Notes under the pieces: generated by a model
Seen by the model: only the letters and a program-made list of their open reading frames with translations
Told to the model about the DNA's origin: nothing
Database searches by the model: none
In this document: positions 16,481 through 25,376 of the stretch, piece by piece
Layout: the number at the start of each line of letters is the position of its first letter
Numbering within the stretch: position 1 is the first letter of the stretch
Position numbers and translations under genes: made by a program
Assembly (NCBI GenBank): GCA_025924495.1
Contig: JAICIG010000015.1
Span: forward strand, 1 to 35,672
Reading direction: 5' to 3'
DNA: 35,672 bases
Origin: Pirellulales bacterium
GTDB lineage: Bacteria > Planctomycetota > Planctomycetia > Pirellulales > JAICIG01

Positions 16481-19342
16481 ATGCCTACGATTACCCGCTT
16501 ATCTCGCTGGTGTGTTGCCTTGTTGCTGGCGCCGCTTCTCGTCGATGTGCAACCCGCCCGCGCTGAGATCAAGAAAGTCGTCTCGATCGAGGGCATTACC
16601 GAATATCGCCTGGATAATGGGCTGCAGGTGCTCCTGTATCCCGATAACTCGAAGCCGACGGTCACCGTCAATCTGACGGTCTTCGTTGGCTCGCGGCACG
16701 AGGGATATGGCGAGGCAGGCATGGCCCACTTGCTCGAGCACATGCTGTTCAAAGGCACGCCTGACCATCCCGAGATTCCCAAGGTCCTGCAGGAGCGAGG
16801 TGCGAATTTTAATGGCACGACCTGGGTCGATCGGACGAACTACTACGAAACGATGCCGGCCAGCGACGAGAACCTGGAATTCGGCCTGCACCTGGAGTCG
16901 GATCGCTTGCTCAACAGCTTCGTCAAGCACGAAGACCTGCTTTCGGAAATGACCGTCGTTCGCAACGAGTTCGAGCGCGGCGAGAACTCGCCCGAGCGCG
17001 TGCTGGACCAGCGGCTGATGTCCGTCGCCTTCGACTGGCACAACTATGGCAAGTCGACGATCGGCAACCGCAGCGATATCGAACGAGTGCCGATCGTGAA
17101 CTTGCAGGCGTTTTATCGCAAGTATTACCAGCCCGACAATGCGATGCTGGTCGTGGCCGGCAAGTTCGACCATCAGAAGGCCTTGGAACTCATCGAGCAA
17201 TACTTCGGCAAGCTCGAGCGTCCGAAGCGCAAGCTCGACAAAACTTACACCGAGGAGCCGCCGCAAGATGGAGAGCGCACTGTCACGTTGCGGCGCGTGG
17301 GCGAGGTGGGGATCGTAGGCGCCATGTACCACGTTCCCTCGGGCGGTCATCCCGAGGCGGCGGCTTTGGACGTGTTGGGCGAAATCCTCGGCGCCGAGCC
17401 TTCGGGTCGCTTGTACAAGGCGTTGGTCGAAACACGTCTTGCCACGTCCGTCGCAGCGGGCGCCGCCACCTGGCACGATCCCGGCATCTTCCAGGTGCAG
17501 GCCGAGGTGCGCCGCGGCGACTCGCTCGAAGAAGCCCGGGACGTCATGCTCAAAACGACTGAAGGGGTGGGCAGCGAAGGCGTCACGCAGGCCGAGGTCG
17601 ACCGTGCAAGGCAAAAGCTGCTCAAGCAACGCGAGTTGGCCCAGGGCAATACCAGTTCGATCGCCGTGCAACTCAGCGATTGGGCCGGGCAGGGGGACTG
17701 GCGGTTGTATTTCCTGCACCGCGATCGGGTCGAACAGGTTACGCCCGAGATGATAAAAGAAGTCGCCCAAAAATATCTTGTGCCGATCAATCGCACGGTG
17801 GGCATGTTCATTCCTACCGAGAAGACCGAGAGGACGCCCGTTCCCACGACGCCTGACCTGAGCAAACTGCTGGCCGACTATAAAGGGCGGGAAACGGTCG
17901 CCGAAGGAGAGGCGTTCGACGTCTCGCCGGAAAACATTGAAAAACACGTCCAACGCAGCAGCCTGCCTGAAGGCATCAAGTTGGCGCTGTTGCCGAAAAA
18001 GACTCGCGGCGAAACGGTAAACTTGCGAGTCGTACTCCGCTACGGCGATCTCAAGAATCTCAAAGGACGCGTTGCCGCCTGTGAGCTGCTGCCGACGCTC
18101 ATGACTCGCGGCACCAAATCGCTCTCGCGGCAGGAATTGCAGGACGAACTGGACAAGAACGTCGCTACCGTCCGTGCCACCGGCGAGGCCGGCAAAGCGG
18201 TGTTTACCATGCAGACCAAGCGCGCTCATCTGCCTAAGGCGCTGGCATTGCTGCGGCAAATTTTGCGCGAGCCGGCGCTAACTTCGGATGAATTCGAAGT
18301 CTTGCGGCGGGAGTCACTGGCGGGGCTCGAAGAGCAACTGACCGATCCGCAGCAACTCGCGATCATCCGTCTGCGCCGCAAGGTCTCGCCGTACGACAAA
18401 GACGATGTTCGCTATACGCCGTCGGTCGAGGAAGACGTCGAACGGGCTAAATCCGTCACCCATGAAGAATTGCAAAAGTTATATCGCGACTACCTCGGGG
18501 CCCAAGCGGGAGAGGTGGCGGTGGTCGGCGATTTTGATGCCAAGGAATGTCTGGCCGCCCTGCATGACATTTTCGCCGATTGGACCGCGAAAGAGAAATA
18601 CGCTCGTCTGGCCAAGCTTAACTTTCCCGACGTGAAGGGAGGATTCGAGGAAATCCTGACGCCCGACAAGGCCAACGCCATGTATTTTGGCGGCATGGCG
18701 TTCGCAATGAACGACTCAGATCCGGACTATCCTGCGCTATTGGCCGGCAATTACGTGTTGGGCGCCGGCGCACTTTCCTCTCGGCTGGGCGACCGCGTGC
18801 GACAGAAGGAAGGGCTCTCGTACGGCGTCGGCTCGCACATCCTTGCCGAGGCGCTCGACAAGCGGGGCAGCTTGACGTTGTATGCCATCTACAATCCGAC
18901 CAACATGGATAAGGTGGTCAAAGCCATTCGCGAAGAACTGGAACGTCTGGTTAAGGATGGAGTGGCTGCTGACGAGTTGACGAGAGCCAAGAGCGGCTAC
19001 ATCCAGGAACACGAGGTGCAGCGCACCAGCGATTCTTCGCTGGCCAGCATGCTCGCCGACACGCTCTACGTCGGTCGCACGATGGCCTATTACTCCGATC
19101 TGGAAAAGCATATCGAGGCGCTGACGCCGGACGACGTGCTTGCCGCCTTGCAAAAGTACATCGATCCGAAGCGGTTATCGACCGTCGTGGCCGGCGACTT
19201 CAAAGCCGAGGAGCGGCCAGGCAAGGCCGAGGCCGCCCAGGAGGCGAAAGGCGGCGATTCGAAGTCGGCTACGGCCGACAAACCGGCTGCAAAACCAGGG
19301 GAGACATCCTCAGGCGAGAAACCGTCGACGTCAAAGCGTTAA
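16481..19342 (+). CDS. Two-domain M16 zinc metallopeptidase, exported
   Basis: This 953-residue pitrilysin/insulinase-family protein starts at the ATG at 16481, which opens directly into a signal peptide (RWCVALLLAPLLVDVQPARA); an in-frame extension to 16241 lies in the promoter region and is rejected. The first half carries the inverted zinc motif HLLEH (His83, Glu86, His87), with Glu163 (RNEFE) as third ligand 76 residues after His87. The second half repeats the M16 fold without the zinc motif (for example GDLKNLKGRVAACELLPTLM) and is the substrate-clamping inactive domain. The tail (last 70 or so residues) is Lys/Glu/Ala-rich and probably disordered. Bacterial relatives are periplasmic and degrade peptides. 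Both domains are in one chain, whereas many bacteria use two subunits. Confidence 0.94.
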   Translation: MPTITRLSRWCVALLLAPLLVDVQPARAEIKKVVSIEGITEYRLDNGLQVLLYPDNSKPTVTVNLTVFVGSRHEGYGEAGMAHLLEHMLFKGTPDHPEIPKVLQERGANFNGTTWVDRTNYYETMPASDENLEFGLHLESDRLLNSFVKHEDLLSEMTVVRNEFERGENSPERVLDQRLMSVAFDWHNYGKSTIGNRSDIERVPIVNLQAFYRKYYQPDNAMLVVAGKFDHQKALELIEQYFGKLERPKRKLDKTYTEEPPQDGERTVTLRRVGEVGIVGAMYHVPSGGHPEAAALDVLGEILGAEPSGRLYKALVETRLATSVAAGAATWHDPGIFQVQAEVRRGDSLEEARDVMLKTTEGVGSEGVTQAEVDRARQKLLKQRELAQGNTSSIAVQLSDWAGQGDWRLYFLHRDRVEQVTPEMIKEVAQKYLVPINRTVGMFIPTEKTERTPVPTTPDLSKLLADYKGRETVAEGEAFDVSPENIEKHVQRSSLPEGIKLALLPKKTRGETVNLRVVLRYGDLKNLKGRVAACELLPTLMTRGTKSLSRQELQDELDKNVATVRATGEAGKAVFTMQTKRAHLPKALALLRQILREPALTSDEFEVLRRESLAGLEEQLTDPQQLAIIRLRRKVSPYDKDDVRYTPSVEEDVERAKSVTHEELQKLYRDYLGAQAGEVAVVGDFDAKECLAALHDIFADWTAKEKYARLAKLNFPDVKGGFEEILTPDKANAMYFGGMAFAMNDSDPDYPALLAGNYVLGAGALSSRLGDRVRQKEGLSYGVGSHILAEALDKRGSLTLYAIYNPTNMDKVVKAIREELERLVKDGVAADELTRAKSGYIQEHEVQRTSDSSLASMLADTLYVGRTMAYYSDLEKHIEALTPDDVLAALQKYIDPKRLSTVVAGDFKAEERPGKAEAAQEAKGGDSKSATADKPAAKPGETSSGEKPSTSKR

Positions 19343-19394
19343 CAGATTCGGCCGGGAAATCGCAGCCCGCGAATTCGTGACAGTGGAGGCGCAT

Positions 19395-19414
19395 AGCCGC
19401 GTTTTTTCGCGGCT
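19395..19414 (+). terminator. Hairpin after the M16 gene
   Basis: A perfect 7-bp stem (AGCCGCG / CGCGGCT) encloses a TTTTTT loop, 53 bases after the M16 stop. No T-tract follows, so it is either a weak or factor-assisted terminator or a processing hairpin. Confidence 0.35.
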
Positions 19415-19499
19415 CCGCCGCATTTCGCGCGAGCCGGCCGCTTGCTAAGCTGGAACGCCGAGATCGATCTGAATTCTGCCATGTGCCGCTGAAAGCCGG

Positions 19500-19892
19500 A
19501 TGATTACTTACCGCACCGACGTTCGTCCCTCGGCCGCTGCGCTGGCCGAATTATTTCGCGCCGCGCTGTTGAACCGTCCGTTGGACGATCTGGCTCGGAT
19601 TGAGCGGATGTACCAGGCCTCGAACCTGGTGGTGACCGCGTGGGCGGGGGAGCGGCTGGCAGGCGTGCTGCGCGGTTGGACCGATGGAGCGTTCGATGGC
19701 TACATTTGCGATCTGGCGGTCCACCCCGAATTTCAAAAGTCGGGCGTCGGCAGCGCTCTGCTCGATAAGGTGCGAGCCGATCGGCCGCAGGTGCAATTCG
19801 TGCTGCGGGCCTCGCAGATCGCCCGCGAATACTATCAGCATTTAGGCTGGCAAAGAATCGAGAACGGTTGGTTCTGGCCGCGGCAATCGTAA
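19500..19892 (+). CDS. GNAT family N-acetyltransferase
   Basis: This 130-residue single-domain GNAT protein carries the acetyl-CoA pyrophosphate loop as QKSGVGSALL (motif A, R/Q-x-x-G-x-G/A), preceded by the core strand ICDLAVHPEF. Motif B appears as REYYQHLGWQRIENGWFW near the C-terminus. It transfers an acetyl group to an unknown amine. The ATG at 19500 follows a GAAAG stretch. A possible promoter (TTTCGC, 17 bases, TAAGCT at 19446-19451) lies upstream. It is followed after 48 bases by a membrane-protein gene. Confidence 0.9.
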   Translation: MITYRTDVRPSAAALAELFRAALLNRPLDDLARIERMYQASNLVVTAWAGERLAGVLRGWTDGAFDGYICDLAVHPEFQKSGVGSALLDKVRADRPQVQFVLRASQIAREYYQHLGWQRIENGWFWPRQS

Positions 19893-19940
19893 AATTGAAC
19901 GGCCTCCAACGGCCGCCTGCCAACGCACGGAGCAACTCAG

Positions 19941-20798
19941 ATGCTCGAGCGAACGAGATTGCTGAGACTTGCCCTCGCCGTCCACGTTTCGCTTGCCGTT
20001 GCGCTCAGTACGCTGTCATTTGCAGCAGTTGCCGGACCCTGGCCGGGCATGATCTTCGATGCGCTCCTGGCCGCGGAGATCGGGCTGCTCGGCCTCTGGG
20101 CGGGTTTCGGGCATCATTCGAAAATGGTGGGGTTTCTCGGCGTTTTGACCGGGCTTGCTTATGCCTCTGTGCTACAACTAGCACGCTCGTGGCCGGAAAT
20201 CTCGGCGACGATCGCCTTCGATGGTTGGCTCGTGCTGTGGTATCTGATGTTCTATTTAGCGCTGGCGATGATGACGCTCACCATGATCGTCGCGACCGCG
20301 GTCGCCATGCGCCTCCGCGGCGTGGCATTGACGCGAGACCCATACAGCAAAGAAGTGCACGAAGCCGAAGCCGTGCAATTCTCAACGCGGCAGCTGATGC
20401 TGCTCGTCTGCGCAGTCGCCGTGCTTGTCAAACTCGGGCCGACCTTCCAAACCCGGCTGAATGACTATCGCTCGTCACTAGCCATGCTCGCGGCCGTCTT
20501 ATGTTGGGGGATTTGTTTTGGCGCCGTGGCGCTCGCCGGGCTTTGGGCGAGCTTGCAGAACCGCGTCACCGCGGCGAGGCTCGCTGCGGCGACAGTGCTG
20601 GCAGCCAGTCTTTCTTTGCTGCCGCCGTATTACTTCCCCGAGCTGCTGACGAGCGATTTTTTTGGCTCCGCCGCGATTGTAGTTGGCGCTGCCTGGATCA
20701 TCATCGGTTCGCTCCTTATCGTCCGCCAGAGCGGCTACCGGTTGAGCTCGCCCAGCGCCGCCACGGTAGCGGTTGCCGGTCACGCGCCGGTGGACTAA
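19941..20798 (+). CDS. Multi-pass membrane protein of unknown function
   Basis: This 285-residue protein has about eight predicted transmembrane stretches, in two blocks of four. They are separated by a hydrophilic cytoplasmic-looking loop (about residues 125-150, containing RDPYSKEVHEAEAVQFSTRQ). The second block opens with FSTRQLMLLVCAVAVLVKLG, a phrase that recurs in planctomycete membrane proteins as far as I recall. I recognise no catalytic motif and no known transporter family. A good GGAG site lies 8 bases before the ATG at 19941. It follows the GNAT gene and precedes the NTase-HD gene on the same strand (111-base gap). Confidence 0.8.
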   Translation: MLERTRLLRLALAVHVSLAVALSTLSFAAVAGPWPGMIFDALLAAEIGLLGLWAGFGHHSKMVGFLGVLTGLAYASVLQLARSWPEISATIAFDGWLVLWYLMFYLALAMMTLTMIVATAVAMRLRGVALTRDPYSKEVHEAEAVQFSTRQLMLLVCAVAVLVKLGPTFQTRLNDYRSSLAMLAAVLCWGICFGAVALAGLWASLQNRVTAARLAAATVLAASLSLLPPYYFPELLTSDFFGSAAIVVGAAWIIIGSLLIVRQSGYRLSSPSAATVAVAGHAPVD

Positions 20799-20909
20799 GA
20801 TGAATTCGTCAGCGCCGGCGGCGATGCGCCAACAGACGTGCGTCCGCCGGGAGAAAACGCTGGCTGCCCGGCGCCGCTTCGATGGGCCTGATTTCGGCGC
20901 TCCAATTTC

Positions 20910-22013
20910 ATGTCTCACGGCAAATTGCGGCAGCAAATCGCCTGGGAAGCCGCTCGTTTGATGTACGAGCGCGTCGAGTCGGAATACTACCGAGCCAAGC
21001 TCAAGGCCGCCAAACGCATGGGCGGCGGCTGGGTGAAACCGAAAGATTTGCCCAGCAATCGCGAAATTCGCGACGAAATCCAGGTTTTCGCCCGGCTGTA
21101 TGAGGGGGACCGGCGCGTCAAAGACTTGCAGCAAATGCGAGTCGAGGCGCTGCGCATGATGCGCGTGCTGCGCGCCTTTCGCCCCAGGCTGATCGGCAGC
21201 ACGCTCACCGGTCACGTCCGCCGGGGCAGCGATATTGACCTGCACGTTTTCTCCGACAGCATCGAGGCCGTAACCGGCGTGCTCGATCAGGAAGGCGTTT
21301 CCTACGACGTCGAGCGCAAGCAGGTGCGCAAGCATGGCGAGGAACGGCTCTTCACGCATGTGCACATCGCCGATCGATTTCCGTTCGAGTTAACCGTCTA
21401 TGCGGAGAGCCAAGCGCACTTCGTCTTCAAAAGTTCGATCACGGGCAAGCCGATCGAGCGCGCCAGCATTGCCGAATTGGAGCAGTTTCTCGAGCGAGAG
21501 TATCCAAGCCTGTCGCTGGACGAGGCGGTGATCGAAGCCGAACAGAAGGTTGATCGATTCCAGATTTACCAGATGCTGCTGTTGCCGCTCGAGCAGGTCA
21601 AGCAATCGCGTAAATATCATCCCGAGGGAGATGCGCTTTACCATAGCTTGCAGGTCTTCGACCTGGCCTCGCACGAGCTGCCCTACGACGAAGAGTTTTT
21701 GCTCGCGGCACTGTTGCACGACGTGGGCAAAGCAATCGACCCTCACGACCACGTCGCCGCAGGGCTGGAGGCGCTCGAGGGATTCGTCACCGAGCGGACC
21801 GCATGGATGATCGAGCACCATATGGAAGCCCAGGCCGCCCTCGATGGCACGCTGGGCCAACGAGCGCGGCGACGCCTGGAGGAGTCGGAAGACTTCGAAG
21901 AGCTGTTGTTGCTTGCGCGTTGCGATCGGCATGGCCGCGTCGCGGGAGTCGCCGCGCCCGAGTTAGACGAGGCGCTCGAATATCTCCGCGAGCTTTCGCG
22001 AACCTGCGGGTGA
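20910..22013 (+). CDS. Nucleotidyltransferase-HD domain fusion protein
   Basis: This 367-residue protein joins two domains. Residues 95-165 form a pol-beta-type nucleotidyltransferase: GSTLTGHVRRGSDIDLHVF gives the GS motif and Asp108/Asp110, and Glu160 (FPFELTVY) takes the third carboxylate position. Residues 240-345 form an HD phosphohydrolase-like domain with His245, His270-Asp271 (LLHDVGKA), His281 and an Asp in LARCDRHGR. The order NTase then HD recalls CCA-adding or poly(A) polymerase-like and nucleotide-signalling enzymes. However, the N-terminal 90 residues are a basic helical region unlike CCA enzymes, and the RNA-binding Arg/Asp signature is not visible. Its substrate is unknown. 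The start at 20910 lacks a clear ribosome-binding site; an alternative ATG lies 51 bases in. Confidence 0.83.
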   Translation: MSHGKLRQQIAWEAARLMYERVESEYYRAKLKAAKRMGGGWVKPKDLPSNREIRDEIQVFARLYEGDRRVKDLQQMRVEALRMMRVLRAFRPRLIGSTLTGHVRRGSDIDLHVFSDSIEAVTGVLDQEGVSYDVERKQVRKHGEERLFTHVHIADRFPFELTVYAESQAHFVFKSSITGKPIERASIAELEQFLEREYPSLSLDEAVIEAEQKVDRFQIYQMLLLPLEQVKQSRKYHPEGDALYHSLQVFDLASHELPYDEEFLLAALLHDVGKAIDPHDHVAAGLEALEGFVTERTAWMIEHHMEAQAALDGTLGQRARRRLEESEDFEELLLLARCDRHGRVAGVAAPELDEALEYLRELSRTCG

Positions 22014-22029
22014 TGCGAGAGGGAGCGCC

Positions 22030-23199
22030 TCAACAGGCGCCTCGAAGGCTCTCAAAGAGTTCAATGTATTGCGCGGCGATGTGGTCGAGGTCGTTGCGTT
22101 CTACGACGCGCTGCCGAGCGGCGCTGGATAAACGCTGGCGCAAGGCGACATCTTCCAGCACGCGAGCCAGTGCGGCCGCGAGTTGCTCATCGTCATTCAA
22201 GGCAACACTCACGCCGTTCGATTCATGCTCGACAAGTTCAAGATTGCCGGCCACGCGGCTGACAATCGGACAAACGCCGCTGGCCATGGCTTCCAGCAAG
22301 GCGTTTGAGCAGCCCTCGTCCGGCGAAGGCTGTACGCAGGCTGCGGCCTGCCGATAAAGTTCCGGCACATCGCTACGTTGACCAAGGAACTCCACGTTTT
22401 TAAGCGATTCTTGCCGCGCGTAGGCCGCTAAAGCCTCGGACTGAGGGCCGCCGCCGACCATCAGCAGCCGGTATTTGCCGTTACGGTTCAGCAGCTTCCA
22501 GCCACGGAGTACCGCGCGCGGATTCTTTTCTTCGCTCAGCCGCCCCACGAAGATCACCGTGCGATCGCGCTCGGTTGTTTCCACCGGGTTCTGCGCCTCG
22601 GGCGGGCGGAATCGCTCGACGTCGACGCCGTTGGTGAACGACCGGATGCGCTCTGGCGGACATCCCAACTCGAGCAGTTCGCTTTGCGCCATTCTCGAAG
22701 GCGCCAGAAACAGCGAGTTCCGCAGTGCCCATCGGCGCCAAAGCTTACCGCCGCGCGCCCGCAGCAACTGCGCCACATCGCCGCGAGGCCCCACCGAGGC
22801 GAGCCGGACGATTGAAGGCTTGCGTAAGAGCGGCGCCGCAAAGCCGATGGCGACCGCCTCCCAAGGCGCTTGGGCCGCCAATACGCAATCGTAACGACGT
22901 GAAAAGCGAACAAGATTTGCAGTCAGCGAAGCGAGAAAGCTCAGCCCGAACAGCGGCCCGAGCGAGACCGTCGAGATTGCGCGGCGGATCTCAATGCCCG
23001 AGACCCTCTCTCGCGAGGGCTGGCCGGCGAGCCGTCGCGTGATTACCAGCGGCTCGTGTCCCCACTCGGCCCAGCGCTCGGCCAACTGAAAGATCTGCCG
23101 CTCGGCGCCGCCCACCGTCGGATGAAAATGGCTCAAGCAGATGGCAATTCGCAAAGGCCGCCGGCCTGCAGACGCTGCTCTCGACTGTGGATTCGCCAT
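22030..23199 (-). CDS. Family 4 glycosyltransferase
   Basis: This 389-residue GT-B enzyme has a Rossmann N-domain opening with RIAICLSHFHPTVGGAERQ (the Gly-rich acceptor loop) and a C-domain beginning at VIFVGRLSEEKNP. The EX7E motif of retaining family 4 enzymes is present as EGCSNALLE. I take the ATG at 23199 over a TTG six bases upstream. It uses an unknown activated sugar, probably in envelope or exopolysaccharide synthesis; no other such genes adjoin. It converges with the NTase-HD gene, leaving 16 bases. Upstream, 23206-23364 holds nothing I can name. Confidence 0.92.
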   Translation of the reverse strand: MANPQSRAASAGRRPLRIAICLSHFHPTVGGAERQIFQLAERWAEWGHEPLVITRRLAGQPSRERVSGIEIRRAISTVSLGPLFGLSFLASLTANLVRFSRRYDCVLAAQAPWEAVAIGFAAPLLRKPSIVRLASVGPRGDVAQLLRARGGKLWRRWALRNSLFLAPSRMAQSELLELGCPPERIRSFTNGVDVERFRPPEAQNPVETTERDRTVIFVGRLSEEKNPRAVLRGWKLLNRNGKYRLLMVGGGPQSEALAAYARQESLKNVEFLGQRSDVPELYRQAAACVQPSPDEGCSNALLEAMASGVCPIVSRVAGNLELVEHESNGVSVALNDDEQLAAALARVLEDVALRQRLSSAARQRVVERNDLDHIAAQYIELFESLRGAC

Positions 23200-23364
23200 C
23201 GTCAACGATGTAACCTGCGCCGAGAAAACACCTCGCCCGATTGTGCAGGCCCGGCCCGCATTCGCCCGTCCGGTGCGAAGCCATTATTGCAGGGCGATCA
23301 TCGTCCTGCGTGGCTTATTGTCGGACTGTCGAATTTAGCATTCGAACGACCCGAAGTGACGACA

Positions 23365-23411
23365 TAAAAAATCCCCTCGGCCGCGTAGGATTCACGCGGC
23401 GAGGGGATTTG
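23365..23411 (-). terminator. Rho-independent terminator of the A-type carrier gene
   Basis: A near-perfect hairpin: outer stem of 11 bp (23370-23380 with 23401-23411) plus an inner 5-bp stem (CCGCG / CGCGG) with one bulged base and a 9-nt loop. On the minus strand it is followed by six T. It lies 26 bases beyond the carrier stop. This is the clearest terminator in the window. Confidence 0.85.
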
Positions 23412-23436
23412 AATTCGTGCTGAAAGCGCCTGGCGA

Positions 23437-23769
23437 TTAAGCCTGGAACGAACTGCCGCAACCGCAGCTCTTCACGGCGTTCGGGTTGTCGAACGTGAAG
23501 CCGCGCTTTTCCAGACCGTCATAGAAATCGACGGTTGTGCCATCCAGGTACAGGGCGCTTTTCTTGTCGACGACGACCGTCACGCCGTGATAGTCGTATT
23601 TGCTGTCGGTCTTTTCATCCCAGCCCTTGTCGAATCCCAGGCTGTACTGAAAGCCGCTGAAGCCGCCGCCCGCGTCGCCCACGCGCAAGACCATGGCTTC
23701 TTCGAACTTTTGTTCTTGCATGATCTTCTTGACTTCGTTGGCGGCCTTTTCGGTCAATGCCACTGCCAT
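23437..23769 (-). CDS. A-type Fe-S carrier (HesB/IscA family), first Cys replaced
   Basis: This 110-residue protein has the HesB/YadR/YfhF fold signature, opening with [14 protein letters not shown] and ending in the Cys-Gly-Cys tail (Cys102, Cys104 in KSCGCGSSF). The family places its first cluster-binding cysteine in GGGCSGFQY; here the codon is TTC and the residue is Phe37 (GGGFSGFQY). A single G-to-T change from TGC would produce this. The tail cysteines and the rest of the fold are intact. With only two cysteines the protein may still bind iron or a bridging cluster as a dimer, or it may have shifted in role. The ATG has a strong AGGAGTGG site nine bases upstream. The gene lies 176 bases downstream of iscS. 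Confidence 0.9.
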   Translation of the reverse strand: MAVALTEKAANEVKKIMQEQKFEEAMVLRVGDAGGGFSGFQYSLGFDKGWDEKTDSKYDYHGVTVVVDKKSALYLDGTTVDFYDGLEKRGFTFDNPNAVKSCGCGSSFQA

Positions 23770-23945
23770 AGTGCTCTACCACTCCTGATATCAAAGGTAC
23801 GGTGCTTGCTCAGCCGGTTTTTGACAACCAAGTATGTCTAAATTATACAACCCCGTTTCAAAAGGGAAGTGGGGAATGACGGTTTGGAGCCGGCTCGCCT
23901 CTGGGGGGGAGCGGTTTTGGCGGTTTTTCCCATGCCGAAGGCGCC

Positions 23946-25136
23946 TCAGGCCAGGCTACTCAGCTTGCGCAACCTGGAAACGGCCTGACTTACCGCCTCA
24001 ATGGCAAACTCGACTTCTTCGGCCGTGTTGAACCTCCCCAGGCCGAATCGCAGGCTGGAGCGAGTCAAATCGTCATTCAGCTTCAGAGCCCGCAGGACGT
24101 GGCTCGGCTCAGGGTCGGCAGCCGTACAGGCGCTGCCCGAACTGACTGCCAGTTGCTTCATGCTCATCATCAACGCCTCGCCGTCGACGTGAGCGAAGCT
24201 CAGGTTCAGGTTGCCCGGCAGTCGCCAGGCCGGCTCGTTCAAAGCGGGGCCGTTCAACGACACCCCCTCCAAGGCCGACAGGCCGGCGAATAACCGGTCG
24301 CGCAACTCGGCCAGCCGGACCGCCTCGCCCGGCAACTCAGCTTGGCAAAGCTCCAGGGCTTTGGCAAAGCCGACGATCCCCGGCACGTTCAGCGTGCCGC
24401 TGCGCAGCCCTCCTTCTTGTCCGCCTCCGTCGATCTGCGATTGCAACCGCACCGGCGGGCTGCGACGCCGTACATACAGCGCTCCGACGCCTTTCGGTCC
24501 ATAGATTTTGTGGGCGGAAAAGCTCATCAGGTCGATGTTCATAGCCGGCGCGTCGACGCTGATTTTCCCGACTGCTTGCGTTGCATCGCAGTGCAGTAAT
24601 ACGCCGCGTTCGCGGCAGATGCGGCCGATTTCCGCCAGCGGCTGGAGCGCTCCGATTTCGTTGTTCGCCAGCATCACCGAGACCAAGGCCGTATCGGGGC
24701 GAATCGCGTCGGCCACCTGCTGCGGGTCAAGCAAGCCGCTGCGATCGCTACCCGCTGGAACGACTTGCAGCAACTCGACCTGGTAGCCTCGTCTCGCCAA
24801 TCGTGCTAACGGATCGAGCACGGCCTTATGCTCGGTCGTCACGCTGATTAAATGATCGCCTTTGCGTTTGCCTCGTTCCGCGACGCCCCGCAGCGCCAAG
24901 TTGTTGCTCTCGGTCGCTCCGCTGGTGAAAACGATTTCGCGCGGCTGAACGCCGATCGCCGCGGCGATCGATTCGCGCGCTTGATCTACGGCGTCCTTCG
25001 CTTCCCAGCCCCAGGAATGGCTAATGCTGCCGGCAGTGCCATAACGTTCGGTAAAGTAGGGCAACATTGCCTCGAGCACCCGCGGGTCGACGCGAGTGGT
25101 GGCGTGGTTGTCCATGTATACGGGCTTGGAGAGCAT
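23946..25136 (-). CDS. iscS: Cysteine desulfurase, IscS type
   Basis: This 396-residue PLP enzyme has an N-terminus (VYMDNHATTRVDP) of the class V aminotransferase fold. Lys210 in SAHKIYGPKG binds PLP, and His103 (TTEHKAV) stacks on the cofactor. Cys337 in SSGSACTAADPEPSHVL is the persulfide-forming cysteine on the mobile loop, in the longer IscS form, not the SufS form. It releases sulfur from cysteine for Fe-S cluster and thio-nucleoside synthesis. The A-type carrier follows on the same strand; no iscU, ferredoxin or hscAB is in the window. The 176-base gap holds no clear gene, and the carrier has its own ribosome-binding site. Confidence 0.92.
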   Translation of the reverse strand: MLSKPVYMDNHATTRVDPRVLEAMLPYFTERYGTAGSISHSWGWEAKDAVDQARESIAAAIGVQPREIVFTSGATESNNLALRGVAERGKRKGDHLISVTTEHKAVLDPLARLARRGYQVELLQVVPAGSDRSGLLDPQQVADAIRPDTALVSVMLANNEIGALQPLAEIGRICRERGVLLHCDATQAVGKISVDAPAMNIDLMSFSAHKIYGPKGVGALYVRRRSPPVRLQSQIDGGGQEGGLRSGTLNVPGIVGFAKALELCQAELPGEAVRLAELRDRLFAGLSALEGVSLNGPALNEPAWRLPGNLNLSFAHVDGEALMMSMKQLAVSSGSACTAADPEPSHVLRALKLNDDLTRSSLRFGLGRFNTAEEVEFAIEAVSQAVSRLRKLSSLA

Positions 25137-25295
25137 GCGAAACGCGAGATCGCTTGGGGACCGCCATTCTCAACCTAAATAGTTGAGCCTTTTGGATTAT
25201 AGCAGGCGGGACGGCGGCATAACGATGAGCGCCCATCCGCTCCCATGTAGCAAGCAAACGGTCGCCGGGCGGCTGTTTGAGGCCAGGTTTCGGCG

Positions 25296-25324
25296 TTGTC
25301 GCGTTGCGCGAGGCCCGCTAAACT
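25296..25324 (+). promoter_or_regulatory. Candidate sigma-70 promoter for the GT39-like gene
   Basis: TTGTCG at 25296-25301, exactly 17 bases, then TAAACT at 25319-25324. The start codon follows at 25377, which leaves a leader of about 45 bases. It is the best-spaced promoter I found. The divergent iscS promoter must lie between 25137 and 25295, but I cannot pick it out. Confidence 0.5.
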
Positions 25325-25376
25325 CCCGCACCTTTTCTGCCCGCACAGCTCATTGCGCACTCGTCAGAGATCGACG

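Noticed and set aside
16499..18259. 586-codon open frame on the minus strand opposite the M16 gene
   Set aside because: The plus-strand frame encodes a complete M16 peptidase with signal peptide and zinc motif; the antisense frame is a by-product of GC-rich codon use and has no recognisable domain.
19481..19492. Three-codon open frame before the GNAT gene, possible leader peptide
   Set aside because: Such tiny frames are expected by chance, and no attenuator structure accompanies it.
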